From positions 310,001-374,000 of the forward strand of contig NZ_OY771649.1 in NCBI RefSeq assembly GCF_963674925.1: a stretch of DNA of 64,000 bases, in the 5' to 3' direction. Shown here piece by piece: positions 9,400 to 19,003 of the stretch; positions within the stretch are counted from its first letter, which is position 1, and each line of letters opens with the position of its first letter. This DNA is from an uncultured Draconibacterium sp. GTDB taxonomy: Bacteria; Bacteroidota; Bacteroidia; Bacteroidales; Prolixibacteraceae. The position numbers and the translations under genes were made by a program. The notes beneath the pieces are model-generated. The model ran no database searches, had not been told where the DNA came from, and worked only from the letters and a program-made list of their open reading frames with translations.

Positions 9400-10929
9400 C
9401 TATTCCCACTCAATTGTTGCAGGTGGCTTCGAACTAATATCGTAAACTACGCGGTTAATTCCACGAACTTTATTAATAATTTCGTTCGACATTTTTGCCA
9501 TAAAATCGTAGGGAAGGTGTACCCAGTCGGCAGTCATTCCATCGGTTGAAGTAACCGCACGTAATGCAACAGTGTTTTCATAGGTACGTTCGTCGCCCAT
9601 AACACCTACCGATTGAACAGGAAGCAACATTACGCCAGCCTGCCAAACTTCGTCGTACAGCCCCCAGCTTTTTAGGCCGTTAATAAAAATGGCATCCGCT
9701 TCCTGAAGCATACTAACTTTTTCGGGTGTAACATCGCCAAGAATACGAATTCCCAATCCCGGTCCGGGGAACGGGTGACGGCCCAGCAATTCTTTTTTAA
9801 TGTTTAAAGCAGCACCTACACGACGCACTTCATCTTTAAACAGAAGTTTGAGCGGTTCAACCACTTTTAGCTTCATTTTTTCAGGAAGACCGCCAACATT
9901 ATGGTGCGATTTTATTGTTGCAGAAGGCCCGTTTACCGATACCGACTCAATTACATCGGGATAAATTGTTCCTTGTGCCAACCATTTTACATCTTGTATT
10001 TTGTGTGCTTCTTCATCAAAAACTTCGATAAAGTTGCGACCGATAATTTTTCGTTTTTGTTCCGGATCCGTAACTCCGGCCAAATCGTCCCAGAATTTTT
10101 TACGGGCATCAACGCCAATTACATTCAGGCCCATGTCTTCGTACGAATGCAAAACATCTTCGAACTCGTTTTTACGAAGCAGACCGTTATCAACAAAAAT
10201 GCAGGTAAGATTTTTTCCAATAGCTTTGTGTAATAATACGCCGGCAACCGATGAATCAACACCACCCGAAAGACCAAGCACAACTTTGTCGTTGCCCAGC
10301 TGATCTTTTAATTCCTGAACCGTTGTTTCAACAAACGAATCCGGAGTCCAGTTTTGTTCGCATCCGCAAATAGTGGTAACAAAATTCTCTAACAATTGCT
10401 TTCCTTCTGTGGTGTGGTAAACCTCGGGATGGAACTGTATCGCCCAGGTGTTTTCATCATCAACTTTATATGCTGCATAGTTTACATCTTCGGTTGATGC
10501 GATAACCTTATAATTTTTTGGAAGTTTTACGATAGTATCACCGTGCGACATCCATACCTGCGTATGAAGACTAATATTTTCAAACAGAATACTATCGTGA
10601 TCGATAAATCCCAGATTTGCTCTTCCGTATTCGCGCGTATTTGAAGGAGCAACTTCGCCACCATAAAAATGAGCCAGATACTGCGCTCCGTAACAAACAC
10701 CCAAAACCGGTAATTTGCCTTTAATTTTTGATAGATCGGGACGAGGTGCTTCTTCGTCGCGAACTGAATACGGGCTACCCGAAAGGATCACACCTTTTAC
10801 ACTCTCATCAATTTCCGGAAAGTGGTTGAAAGGATGAATTTCGCAATAAACATTTAGTTCGCGGACCTTGCGTCCAATCAATTGTGTGTATTGAGAACCA
10901 AAATCAAGGATTAAAATCTTTTCCTGCAT
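9400..10929 (-). CDS. guaA: GMP synthase (glutamine-hydrolysing)
   Basis: A 509-residue enzyme that converts XMP, ATP and glutamine to GMP. The class I amidotransferase has its Cys in GVCYGAQYLAH and His/Glu in FHPEVYHT. The PP-loop ATP pyrophosphatase motif is LGLSGGVDSSVAG. The dimerisation domain contains GRHPFPGPGLGIRILGD, and the protein ends in PPATIEWE, the usual GuaA terminus. Length matches the family. Confidence 0.97.
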   Translation of the reverse strand: MQEKILILDFGSQYTQLIGRKVRELNVYCEIHPFNHFPEIDESVKGVILSGSPYSVRDEEAPRPDLSKIKGKLPVLGVCYGAQYLAHFYGGEVAPSNTREYGRANLGFIDHDSILFENISLHTQVWMSHGDTIVKLPKNYKVIASTEDVNYAAYKVDDENTWAIQFHPEVYHTTEGKQLLENFVTTICGCEQNWTPDSFVETTVQELKDQLGNDKVVLGLSGGVDSSVAGVLLHKAIGKNLTCIFVDNGLLRKNEFEDVLHSYEDMGLNVIGVDARKKFWDDLAGVTDPEQKRKIIGRNFIEVFDEEAHKIQDVKWLAQGTIYPDVIESVSVNGPSATIKSHHNVGGLPEKMKLKVVEPLKLLFKDEVRRVGAALNIKKELLGRHPFPGPGLGIRILGDVTPEKVSMLQEADAIFINGLKSWGLYDEVWQAGVMLLPVQSVGVMGDERTYENTVALRAVTSTDGMTADWVHLPYDFMAKMSNEIINKVRGINRVVYDISSKPPATIEWE

Positions 10930-10956
10930 GAAAAACTTCTTTAGTTAATGAAAGCA

Positions 10957-10964
10957 CAAAAGTA
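10957..10964 (-). promoter_or_regulatory. Putative -7 box of guaA
   Basis: Minus-strand TACTTTTG fits TANNTTTG, 27 bases before the guaA ATG. A TTG lies about 23 bases further upstream, slightly wide for a -33 element. Confidence 0.35.
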
Positions 10965-11100
10965 CTAATAACGTGTCAAAATCTTTTCAAATGTGAATGA
11001 AATTAAGGTTCGTGTTAATATTAGGATTGTGTTTGCCCCAAAATATGTAAAATTAATTCCGAAACTATGCGTTAAGATTTAAGTGTTCTTTCAGAATTAC

Positions 11101-11108
11101 TAAATTTG
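11101..11108 (+). promoter_or_regulatory. Putative -7 box of the LysM gene
   Basis: TAAATTTG fits the Bacteroidota -7 element and lies 24 bases before ATG 11133. It overlaps an alternative TTG start at 11106, which argues for the ATG. Confidence 0.4.
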
Positions 11109-11132
11109 AGCGAATTTTTAAATCCACTTTTA

Positions 11133-13556
11133 ATGAGAAGTCTTTTGCTGCTATGCATGGCATTTTTACTGTTGTTACCAACCGAACAGGTTTTCGGGCA
11201 GAATTTTGCTCAAAACGAGGTTGTTGTTTTTCAAGGCAAAAAGTTCGTTATGCACCAGGTGCGCACAGGCGAAACAGTTTATTCGTTAAGCAAGAAGTTT
11301 GGCGTAACTCAAGTTGCAATAGAGGAAAACAACCCGGGAATTGATAAAGGACTAACAATAGGGCAGGTGTTGAAAATTCCTTATGTTGAAGGCATGGTAC
11401 TTCCGGATTCTGCGGCAGGCCAAAAGGGAGACCCCTCCGGATTTACTAAATACAAAATCGAATCAAGAAAAGAAACGGCTTATTCCGTCGCCAAAAAGTT
11501 TGGAATAACCGTGGAGGAACTTTATGCTTACAACCCAACTGTTAGGAAATTTAAAAAGCGGACGGAACTGAATATTCCATACTGGAAAAAAGAGACATCT
11601 TCGGAAGCCGGTGATTTAGCTAATAGAACCGGAGCGGGCGAACATACCATATTACATCAGGTGGTTTCGGGAGAAACTTTGTATTCGCTTGCCCGGAAAT
11701 ATGGAACAACCGAGCAGGACATTCTCGTTTTAAATCCTAATGCAAGTCAGCTAAAAACAGGAATGACCCTGAAAATAAAAACCGGCGTATTGGAGGGGGA
11801 TGTAAACAAGCCTCAGCCAATTGATTATGTCGGTAACCGAAATTACATCGAACACATCATTGAGTCGGGTGAAACGATGTGGGGAATAACGCGCAAATAC
11901 AATGTTTCGGAAGAGGAACTTAAAGTGATTAACCCGATTTTGAATACCGGATTTCCGGCAGGAGCAGTAATTAAAATTCCGGTTGCAGAAGCCAACGAAC
12001 CGATGGCAAAACCGGTAAATGCAGAAGCTTTTGATCAGCATCTGGTGGGGAGAGGCGAAACGTTATATGGTTTATCGAAACAATACAATGTTAGTATTCC
12101 TGATATTATAAAATACAACCCGATACTCGATCGACGGAATCTGGCTTACGGCGAAACCATTTTAATTCCTAAAAAACCGGAGGAAGTTTTTGCCCAACCC
12201 GAAAGTGACAATATCGTAATTGAAGACATTGATTCGGCTAAAATGATGGAAGAATTTTATGCGGTTGAAATGCCGGTTGAAATTCCTGAGTCGTGTGTGC
12301 CTGATTTATCCGGATCATTTTCGGAGAAAACATACAATGTAGCCTTGTTTTTACCTTTTTATTACGAAGCAAATGATACGCTGAACCGTGAGGATTTGGT
12401 AGTTGATTCAACTGCGCTTTTTACACGCGAGGAAACAGAAATTGCACAGGATACTACCATTGAACTGGAAGAGCGCAAAGAATTGTTTAAACAGTTTTAC
12501 GGCGGAAGTGAAAACTTTGTACAGTTTTATGAAGGCGTACTTTTAGCTATCGATTCCCTGCAGAATATTGGTTTTGATGTAAAACTCAATGTTTTCGATA
12601 CACAGCGAAACAAAGATTCAATACGTCAGTATTTTACGGCTAACGATTTTTTTATGACCGATTTGATCATCGGGCCGATTTTCCCAAGGGTGCAACAGGA
12701 AATTGCTGCCTATGCGGCGAAGAATAGGATCCCGATTGTTTCGCCATTGGCTTCGCAGACTTCGATTACACAATCGAATTCCAATTACTTTCAGGTAAAT
12801 CCTTCGCGCGATTACCTCATTCGGCAAACGGCAGAAATGGTGGCTGAAGAACATTTCAACAGTAACTTTATAATTGTAAAAACCTCAGATTACTCGGGTA
12901 CTCCCGAAGGACAATTGGTTGAACTTTTGCGCGAGAAATTCTTCAATTCCGGATTGTTAAGTAGTAACGAGGGCGTTAATTTTACATTCTACGATTTTGA
13001 AAACGAAGGTAGCTTCGGTTTACGTCGAATTATGTCGAAAACCAAAGAGAATGTGGTTTACATTCCATCGGAAAACGAAGGCGAGTTAAGTGTGGCCATT
13101 TCCAATTTAAACAACCTTTCGGAAGAGTATTCGATTACCTTGATTGGGTCAAACCGTTATCCAAACTATTCAAGTATCCAATTGGAGCAGTTTCATAATC
13201 TGAAACTGAAATACATCGCGCCATACTACACCGATTATACGAATAAGCAAACCATTAATTTTGTTGAAAAATACAAGAACAATTTCGGAACGGAACCTGA
13301 TAATTTTAGTTTTCAGGGCTACGATGTAACGCTGTATTTTTTAACGGCATTAATAACTTATGGTAACGATTTTGCGGGTTGCCTGCCTTACATGCATACT
13401 TTCCAGATGCAGGGGAATTATCATTTTGGGCAACTTACCCAGTTCGGTGGCTATATGAACGAAGGGGTTTCTGTAATTTCGTATACCCGCGATTACGAAG
13501 TAAAACGTAAACGTGTGAAGGGGCAGCCTCGTTTGATTATGGCTTCCGACAATTAA
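11133..13556 (+). CDS. Secreted five-LysM protein with periplasmic-binding-like domain
   Basis: About 807 residues from ATG 11133, opening with a signal peptide (RSLLLLCMAFLLLLPTEQVFGQ). Five LysM peptidoglycan-binding repeats follow between about residues 40 and 360, each with a (G/K)ET.(Y/W).(L/I/V)..(K/Q) core: GETVYSLSKKFG, KETAYSVAKKFG, GETLYSLARKYG, GETMWGITRKYN and GETLYGLSKQYN. The C-terminal half (about 400-790) resembles type 1 periplasmic-binding or leucine-binding protein folds (YNVALFLPFYYE, DLIIGPIFPRVQQEIAAYA). No peptidase motif is seen. It probably acts as an envelope-associated sensor or scaffold on peptidoglycan. It is divergent from guaA. Confidence 0.85.
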   Translation: MRSLLLLCMAFLLLLPTEQVFGQNFAQNEVVVFQGKKFVMHQVRTGETVYSLSKKFGVTQVAIEENNPGIDKGLTIGQVLKIPYVEGMVLPDSAAGQKGDPSGFTKYKIESRKETAYSVAKKFGITVEELYAYNPTVRKFKKRTELNIPYWKKETSSEAGDLANRTGAGEHTILHQVVSGETLYSLARKYGTTEQDILVLNPNASQLKTGMTLKIKTGVLEGDVNKPQPIDYVGNRNYIEHIIESGETMWGITRKYNVSEEELKVINPILNTGFPAGAVIKIPVAEANEPMAKPVNAEAFDQHLVGRGETLYGLSKQYNVSIPDIIKYNPILDRRNLAYGETILIPKKPEEVFAQPESDNIVIEDIDSAKMMEEFYAVEMPVEIPESCVPDLSGSFSEKTYNVALFLPFYYEANDTLNREDLVVDSTALFTREETEIAQDTTIELEERKELFKQFYGGSENFVQFYEGVLLAIDSLQNIGFDVKLNVFDTQRNKDSIRQYFTANDFFMTDLIIGPIFPRVQQEIAAYAAKNRIPIVSPLASQTSITQSNSNYFQVNPSRDYLIRQTAEMVAEEHFNSNFIIVKTSDYSGTPEGQLVELLREKFFNSGLLSSNEGVNFTFYDFENEGSFGLRRIMSKTKENVVYIPSENEGELSVAISNLNNLSEEYSITLIGSNRYPNYSSIQLEQFHNLKLKYIAPYYTDYTNKQTINFVEKYKNNFGTEPDNFSFQGYDVTLYFLTALITYGNDFAGCLPYMHTFQMQGNYHFGQLTQFGGYMNEGVSVISYTRDYEVKRKRVKGQPRLIMASDN

Positions 13557-13628
13557 AAGTTGGTGGCATTTTTCATAAACTGATACTTGAAAATATTTTA
13601 TCTTAACCGATCAATAAATTAAACTGAA

Positions 13629-14162
13629 ATGGAAGATTTAACTGTTGGAACAAGGGTTGAGCATCCGCGGTACGGAGAAGGAATAATTAGTAAAGACAAC
13701 CTTACTGCCTACGAAATATTTTTTGAGCGAGGCGGTAAAATAGAAATCACAAAACGAAATACCGACCTTACAGTTCTGGAAGCAAATGAAACTGCACCAA
13801 AATCACGACTCTCAATTGGTGAAATTGAAAAGGTGTTAAGCTATGTGCTTGATAAACATGCCGCGCTGAACGAAGTAGTTCCTTTAGGCGAAAAATGGGA
13901 AGGTGGAACTATGTTGTTACAACCGGCCAATCCTGAGCTTAAACCAAAAGAAATTCCTGTTGAAATATTCTTTCACAAAATTGTAATGTTACGCGACAGG
14001 CTGCGTGTTTTGGAACAAAATATCAACAGCAGTAAATCGCTGACCGACGAAGAAAAAGTAAATATCCAGCAATACATAACGCGTGCCTATGGTTCGCTAA
14101 CAACTTTTAATGTATTGTTTGCCGAAAAGGAGCATTATTTTGTTGGAGCAAAAACTAAATAA
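13629..14162 (+). CDS. Hypothetical protein with N-terminal Tudor/PcrA-tail-like segment
   Basis: 177 residues, no signal or membrane segment. Residues 1-50 (VGTRVEHPRYGEGIISK) look like the small beta-barrel found at the C terminus of PcrA/UvrD and in CarD-like proteins, which bind other proteins or nucleic acids. The rest is helical and charged, with no recognised motif. It is 3 bases before the esterase gene, so the two probably share a transcript. Function unknown. Confidence 0.7.
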   Translation: MEDLTVGTRVEHPRYGEGIISKDNLTAYEIFFERGGKIEITKRNTDLTVLEANETAPKSRLSIGEIEKVLSYVLDKHAALNEVVPLGEKWEGGTMLLQPANPELKPKEIPVEIFFHKIVMLRDRLRVLEQNINSSKSLTDEEKVNIQQYITRAYGSLTTFNVLFAEKEHYFVGAKTK

Positions 14163-14164
14163 TT

Positions 14165-15067
14165 ATGAAAAAAATCAACCTAATCCTACTATTTTCATTA
14201 CTAACCGTAATTGTTATCGCACAAAATAAAACATTAAAAGTGTGGCCAAACGGCGCACCAAACGACAACGGCATGACCGAGCCCGAAGAAAAATACGACG
14301 GAGTACGTGTTCGAAAAGTGTCGGAAGCAGAAATGTATGTTTTCTCTCCGGAAGCTGAAATTAATACCGGCGCTGCTGTGGTAATTTGTCCGGGTGGTGG
14401 TTATTGGGTAGAAGCAATGGACCACGAAGGATACGACATTGCACGTTTTCTGCAAACAAAAGGAATTACCGGAATTGTATTAAAATACCGCCTGCCTTAC
14501 GGAAACCACGAAGTTCCGTCGAGTGATGCACGGCAAGCCATTCGAATAGTGCGTGCCAATGCCGAAGAGTGGGGTATCAATCCCGAAAAGATTGGAATCG
14601 CAGGTTCTTCAGCGGGTGGTCACCTGGCCTCAACTGCCGGAACGGTTTTCGATTATGGAAATAAAGAAAGTTCAGACAAAATTGAGCAGCAAAGTTGCCG
14701 GCCCGATTTTATGTTGTTGTTGTATCCGGTAATTACCATGGATGAAGAATTCACACATATGGGATCTCGCGAAAACCTGATAGGCAAAGGGCATGATAAA
14801 GAATTGATCCGGAAATATTCGAACGAATTAAATGTGAGTGCTGAAACGCCACCAACATTTCTCATTTTGGCCGACGACGATACCGCTGTTTTACCAAAAA
14901 ATTCAATCAGTTTTTACTCAAAATTGAAAGAATTTGACGTGCCTGCCGAGTTGCATATTTTTCAAAAAGGTGGTCACGGTTTTGGTATTCGCAAAAACGG
15001 AATACCTACCGATAACTGGCCAAATTTATTTGTCGACTGGCTGAAAGCCAGAGAAATAATTGAATGA
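14165..15067 (+). CDS. Secreted alpha/beta hydrolase (esterase/lipase, BD-FAE-like)
   Basis: 300 residues with a signal peptide ending at about residue 20 (LLFSLLTVIVIAQ). The oxyanion region is VVICPGGGY, the nucleophile elbow IGIAGSSAGGHLAS (Ser in GSSAG), the acid in LADDDTAV and the His in GGHGFG. This matches the acetyl-xylan/feruloyl esterase-like group of prolyl-oligopeptidase-fold enzymes. The substrate is probably an acylated sugar (inference). Confidence 0.85.
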   Translation: MKKINLILLFSLLTVIVIAQNKTLKVWPNGAPNDNGMTEPEEKYDGVRVRKVSEAEMYVFSPEAEINTGAAVVICPGGGYWVEAMDHEGYDIARFLQTKGITGIVLKYRLPYGNHEVPSSDARQAIRIVRANAEEWGINPEKIGIAGSSAGGHLASTAGTVFDYGNKESSDKIEQQSCRPDFMLLLYPVITMDEEFTHMGSRENLIGKGHDKELIRKYSNELNVSAETPPTFLILADDDTAVLPKNSISFYSKLKEFDVPAELHIFQKGGHGFGIRKNGIPTDNWPNLFVDWLKAREIIE

Positions 15068-15093
15068 TAATCGACATTTGCAAATCAAGTTAA

Positions 15094-15624
15094 ATGGATA
15101 CTCATCCTTTAAGAGTTTTAAAATATTGTCCGAAGTGTGGTTCTGCGGAGTTTAAGAAATCCGGCGAACGTTCATTAAAATGTGCTGCCTGTGGTTTCCA
15201 TTTCTTCATAAACTCGGCAGCTGCTGTGGCAGCTTTAGTTACCGATGAAGTAGGAAAATTAATGCTGGTAACACGTGGCGTTGAACCCCACTATGGTAAA
15301 CTCGATTTGCCCGGCGGATTTATCGATCCAATGGAATCAGCAGAAGATGCCGTAAAACGCGAACTAAAAGAGGAGTTGGGGCTAAAAGTAAAAGCCTTAA
15401 AGTACCTGGGCTCAGCACCAAACGAATATGTTTTTTCTGCGTACACCGTATTTACTCTTGATATGGCATTTCAGGTTACAGCAGAAACGATTGAGGATCT
15501 GAAACCAATGGACGATATTCTTGATTATAAATTTTACGCAGAAGAAGAACTGGATTACAACGATATTCCTGCACCCTCAATAAAGAAATTTGTTAAAGAC
15601 TATTTTCAGAGCACAAAGGCATAA
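15094..15624 (+). CDS. Nudix hydrolase with zinc ribbon
   Basis: 176 residues. The N-terminal zinc ribbon has CPKCG and CAACG pairs about 17 residues apart. The Nudix box is GGFIDPMESAEDAVKRELKEE and continues LGL, with every catalytic Glu present. This layout is that of NudC-like or ADP-ribose-type pyrophosphatases; the substrate cannot be told from sequence. It is 3 bases upstream of the aminopeptidase gene. Confidence 0.88.
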   Translation: MDTHPLRVLKYCPKCGSAEFKKSGERSLKCAACGFHFFINSAAAVAALVTDEVGKLMLVTRGVEPHYGKLDLPGGFIDPMESAEDAVKRELKEELGLKVKALKYLGSAPNEYVFSAYTVFTLDMAFQVTAETIEDLKPMDDILDYKFYAEEELDYNDIPAPSIKKFVKDYFQSTKA

Positions 15625-15627
15625 ACA

Positions 15628-17409
15628 ATGAAAACAGAAATAAGACAACGACTAACGGCCTTGCGCGCCGAAATGAAAAAGCTCACTATTGATGCGTGGT
15701 ACATTTCAGGTACCGATCCACATTCGAGCGAATATCTCCCAAAGCGATGGGAAACACGCGAGTACATTTCTGGATTTACAGGCTCGTATGGTTTGGTAGC
15801 GGTAACGCTTGACAATGCCGCTCTATGGACCGATTCACGTTATTTTTTGCAAGCAACCGAAGAGCTGGATGGAACCGGAATTGAAATGCAGAAGTTACGC
15901 GTTACAGATGCTGTCTCGCCCGACACTTGGCTGAGCCAGAATTTGCCAGCCGGAAGTAGGGTGGGGCTCGATGCGCAATCGTTGACAGTTGACGCTTTCA
16001 GGAGTTTGCAGAAAGGCTTTCTGAAAAAGGATATCGAACTGGTGGAAACACCCGATTTGTTTGAAGCCATTTGGGAAGACCGCCCGGCTGTTCCCAACGA
16101 TAAAGTTTTTGAGTTGGACGTAGAATATGCCGGAGTTCCACGACCTGAAAAGCAACAAAAAATTGCCGGAGAGTTAGCATCATTTGGTGCCGATATTCAT
16201 GTGGTATCCATGTTAGACGAGCTGGCGTGGTTGTACAATTTGCGTGGATCAGATGTGCCTTATAATCCGGTTTTTACCGCTTTTGGAGTAGTTGGTAAAG
16301 ATAGAAATCTGCTTTTTGTTGATCCCGCTAAAGTTGAACCCGAACTCAGATCAAAACTTGAAGCCGATGGCATAGAGTTGAAAGATTATACTACTTTTTA
16401 CAACTACCTGTCAGAAATTAAAGGGAAGACGATATTTATCGATCCGTCAACTTTAAATTTTGCTGCTTACAGTGCGCTTGCCGGTAAAAATGAGATTATT
16501 GAAGGAACTTCTTTAGTGGCTATTCAAAAGGCCATTAAAAATGAAACAGAGCTGGAAGGTTTTAGGAGTGCGATGAAAAAAGACGGTGTTGCACTGGTAG
16601 AGTGTTTACACTGGCTTAAAGAGACGATTGGAAAAGAAACGATAACAGATTACGAATTCGGGAAAAAGCTGGCAGAGTTCAGGGCTAAACAAGCGGATTT
16701 TAAAGGGGAAAGTTTTCCTCCGATTGTAGGCTACAAAAGTCGCGGTGCAATTGTTCACCTGCACATTGGAGCCGATGATGCTTTGCCGTTGGAAACCGAC
16801 GGGGTAGTTCTTTTTGATTCCGGAGGTCAGTACATCGATGGAACTACCGATATTACCCGCACAGTGGCTTTAGGAGCAGTTTCTGATCAGTTTAAAACTG
16901 ATTTTACACTCACCCTGAAAGGAATGATCGGGTTAACACAAGCCAAATTTCCATACGGAGTAAAGGGTTGTCACCTTGATATTTTGGCGCGTCAGGCATT
17001 ATGGGAAAACGGAATGAACTACGGCCATGGTACGGGGCATGGTGTTGGTCATTTTCTGAATGTGCACGAAGGACCGATGGCAATCCGTTTGGAATACAAT
17101 GAAAACCTGATGCTTCCGGGACAGGTGCTTTCGAACGAACCGGCTTTTTACCGCGAAGGGCAATACGGACTGCGTACCGAAAATATGATGGTTTGTGTAG
17201 AACGCGAAACCACTGAGTTCGGACGTTTCCTTGGTTTTGATACACTTACCCTTTGCCCAATCGATACTTCGTTGATAAAAGTTGATCTGCTTACCGAAAA
17301 GGAACTCAAATGGTTAAACGAATACCATCAGTGGGTGAACAATGAATTAAAGCCACTGATGGAGAATAAGTATCATAAATTTCTGGATGAATTAACAGGC
17401 GAAATTTAA
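15628..17409 (+). CDS. pepP: Xaa-Pro aminopeptidase (aminopeptidase P, long form)
   Basis: 593 residues in three domains, similar to the eukaryotic cytosolic form: two creatinase-like N-terminal domains (1-300) and a pita-bread metallopeptidase (310-593). Metal ligands are seen in LFDSGGQYIDGTTDITRT (two Asp), GHGTGHGVGHFLNVHEGP (His), NEPAFYREG (Glu) and GLRTENMM (Glu). It removes N-terminal residues preceding proline using two divalent metals. Its stop codon overlaps that of the convergent histidine kinase by 4 bases. Confidence 0.92.
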   Translation: MKTEIRQRLTALRAEMKKLTIDAWYISGTDPHSSEYLPKRWETREYISGFTGSYGLVAVTLDNAALWTDSRYFLQATEELDGTGIEMQKLRVTDAVSPDTWLSQNLPAGSRVGLDAQSLTVDAFRSLQKGFLKKDIELVETPDLFEAIWEDRPAVPNDKVFELDVEYAGVPRPEKQQKIAGELASFGADIHVVSMLDELAWLYNLRGSDVPYNPVFTAFGVVGKDRNLLFVDPAKVEPELRSKLEADGIELKDYTTFYNYLSEIKGKTIFIDPSTLNFAAYSALAGKNEIIEGTSLVAIQKAIKNETELEGFRSAMKKDGVALVECLHWLKETIGKETITDYEFGKKLAEFRAKQADFKGESFPPIVGYKSRGAIVHLHIGADDALPLETDGVVLFDSGGQYIDGTTDITRTVALGAVSDQFKTDFTLTLKGMIGLTQAKFPYGVKGCHLDILARQALWENGMNYGHGTGHGVGHFLNVHEGPMAIRLEYNENLMLPGQVLSNEPAFYREGQYGLRTENMMVCVERETTEFGRFLGFDTLTLCPIDTSLIKVDLLTEKELKWLNEYHQWVNNELKPLMENKYHKFLDELTGEI

Positions 17410-18587
17410 TTTGCTGCCGGTAAGGTAAAACAGAAGGTACTGCCTTCATTTTCCTTACTGGTTACCGATATTTCTCCACCGTTTTTTTCCACAAATTCTT
17501 TACAAAGGTGAAGGCCCAGTCCTGTTCCGCTTTCCTTTGATGTTCCAACGCGCTGTGTTTTACTATTCAAATGGAACAGGTCGTTCTTTGTCTTTTCATT
17601 CATGCCAATACCATCGTCGGTAATACAAAATACATGATGTTCGTTTTTTGTGCAGCCCGTTATCTTTATGTTTCCCTGCGGATTGGTAAACTTAATGGCA
17701 TTGGAAATAAGGTTTCGGAAAACCGTTGAGATCATGTTTTTGTCGGCGTGACAAAGAACTTCATGATTTACTTTATTCGTAATTGTAATTTGTTTCGATT
17801 CTGCATGTTTTTTTAAAACCTCAATATTTTCATTAACCAGCTCAACCGGGTTAAATACCACTGAATTAATTTTCAAACATCCTATCTGCGAACGCGACCA
17901 TTCCAAAAGGTTTTGCAACAATGCATAGGTATTTTTCGAGGTATTGTGGATATCCTGAACAAACTCCAGCTTGTTTTCATCTTCAAATACCTCCCAGTTT
18001 TCGAGCATGGCATCCGTTAATCCCAACAATGCATTAAAAGGGCTTTTCAAATCGTGAGCAATGATGGAGAAGAACTTATCTTTAGCAGCATTGGCTTCTC
18101 TTAATTCTTCGGTACGCTGTGCAACCTGTTCTTCCAACGATGCATTTAATTCGAGCAGTTCTTTATTTTGTTTGCGGATTTTAATTTCCTGAATAAAACT
18201 TTTAACCGCTTCTTTTACGGTTAATACCAAATCGTCTTTATCCCATGGTTTTGCGATGTAACGATAAAGTTTTGCATTGTTTATAGCATTACTAATTCCT
18301 TCGATGCTGGCCTGACCTGTAAGCAGTATTTTTAACGAATCAGGCGAAAGTTTGTGTATTTCTTTCAACAATTCGTCGCCTTTCATACCCGGCATAATAT
18401 AATCCGAAATAATTACCGGAACTTGCTGACCTTCATCAATTAGCTCTTTAAAAAATTCCAGTGCATCTTCTCCGCTATCTGAAGTTTCAATATTATATTC
18501 TTCACCAAATGTCGACTGAAGTTGTTCCTGTATTGCCTCCAGGATTATTTCTTCATCGTCAACACAAATAATTGTTTGTTTTTTCAT
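17406..18587 (-). CDS. Response regulator-histidine kinase hybrid
   Basis: About 393 residues from the ATG at 18587; a TTG start at 18605 would overlap the upstream gene. An N-terminal receiver domain has the acidic pair in CVDDEE and the phospho-acceptor Asp in VIISDYIMPGMKGDELL. It is followed by a coiled coil (about 140-165), a HisKA H-box (FSIIAHDLKSPFNALLG) and an HATPase with DDGIGMN and GTGLGLHLC. No membrane segment, so it is soluble. It starts 1 base after the stop of the stand-alone receiver gene, so these two-component genes form one operon. Confidence 0.9.
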   Translation of the reverse strand: MKKQTIICVDDEEIILEAIQEQLQSTFGEEYNIETSDSGEDALEFFKELIDEGQQVPVIISDYIMPGMKGDELLKEIHKLSPDSLKILLTGQASIEGISNAINNAKLYRYIAKPWDKDDLVLTVKEAVKSFIQEIKIRKQNKELLELNASLEEQVAQRTEELREANAAKDKFFSIIAHDLKSPFNALLGLTDAMLENWEVFEDENKLEFVQDIHNTSKNTYALLQNLLEWSRSQIGCLKINSVVFNPVELVNENIEVLKKHAESKQITITNKVNHEVLCHADKNMISTVFRNLISNAIKFTNPQGNIKITGCTKNEHHVFCITDDGIGMNEKTKNDLFHLNSKTQRVGTSKESGTGLGLHLCKEFVEKNGGEISVTSKENEGSTFCFTLPAAN

Positions 18588-18588
18588 T

Positions 18589-18996
18589 TTACCCCTTATT
18601 TTCAATTTTTGACAAACCTGTTTTTATTACTCGCTCTAAATCCTGAGATGACCATGGCTTGGAAATGTAAGCATGTAATTCTGCATTTTTAATAGCATTA
18701 TTTATGGCCGCCTCGTCTGCTTGTCCGGTTAACAGTACCTTTACTATTTTGGGGAATTTCTTGTGAACTTCTATCAAAAATTCGTCGCCTTTTTTGCCTG
18801 GCATTAACCAGTCGGAAACAATAACCAGCACATCAATATCTTCTTGCGTCAATTCTTCAATAACTTCCAGTCCATCCTCTGCATTTTCTGCCGATTCATA
18901 CAGGTATTCATCTCCGAAAATGTTTTTTATTTGTTCTCCTAAACTATCGAGAATTATACTTTCATCGTCGACACAAACTATTGCCTTTTTCTTCAT
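18589..18996 (-). CDS. Stand-alone response regulator receiver protein
   Basis: 135 residues, only a CheY-like receiver domain: CVDDES acidic pocket, Asp in VIVSDWLMPGKKGDEF, Thr in LLTGQAD, Lys in YISKPW. No output domain, so it probably relays phosphate between the two flanking kinases. It is 7 bases after the PAS-kinase gene. Confidence 0.9.
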   Translation of the reverse strand: MKKKAIVCVDDESIILDSLGEQIKNIFGDEYLYESAENAEDGLEVIEELTQEDIDVLVIVSDWLMPGKKGDEFLIEVHKKFPKIVKVLLTGQADEAAINNAIKNAELHAYISKPWSSQDLERVIKTGLSKIENKG

Positions 18997-19003
18997 AACT
19001 GAA

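Noticed and set aside
18588..18605. Longer start (TTG 18605) for the receiver-kinase hybrid
   Set aside because: It would overlap the upstream gene and adds six residues unlike receiver domains; ATG 18587 lies 1 base after the upstream stop.
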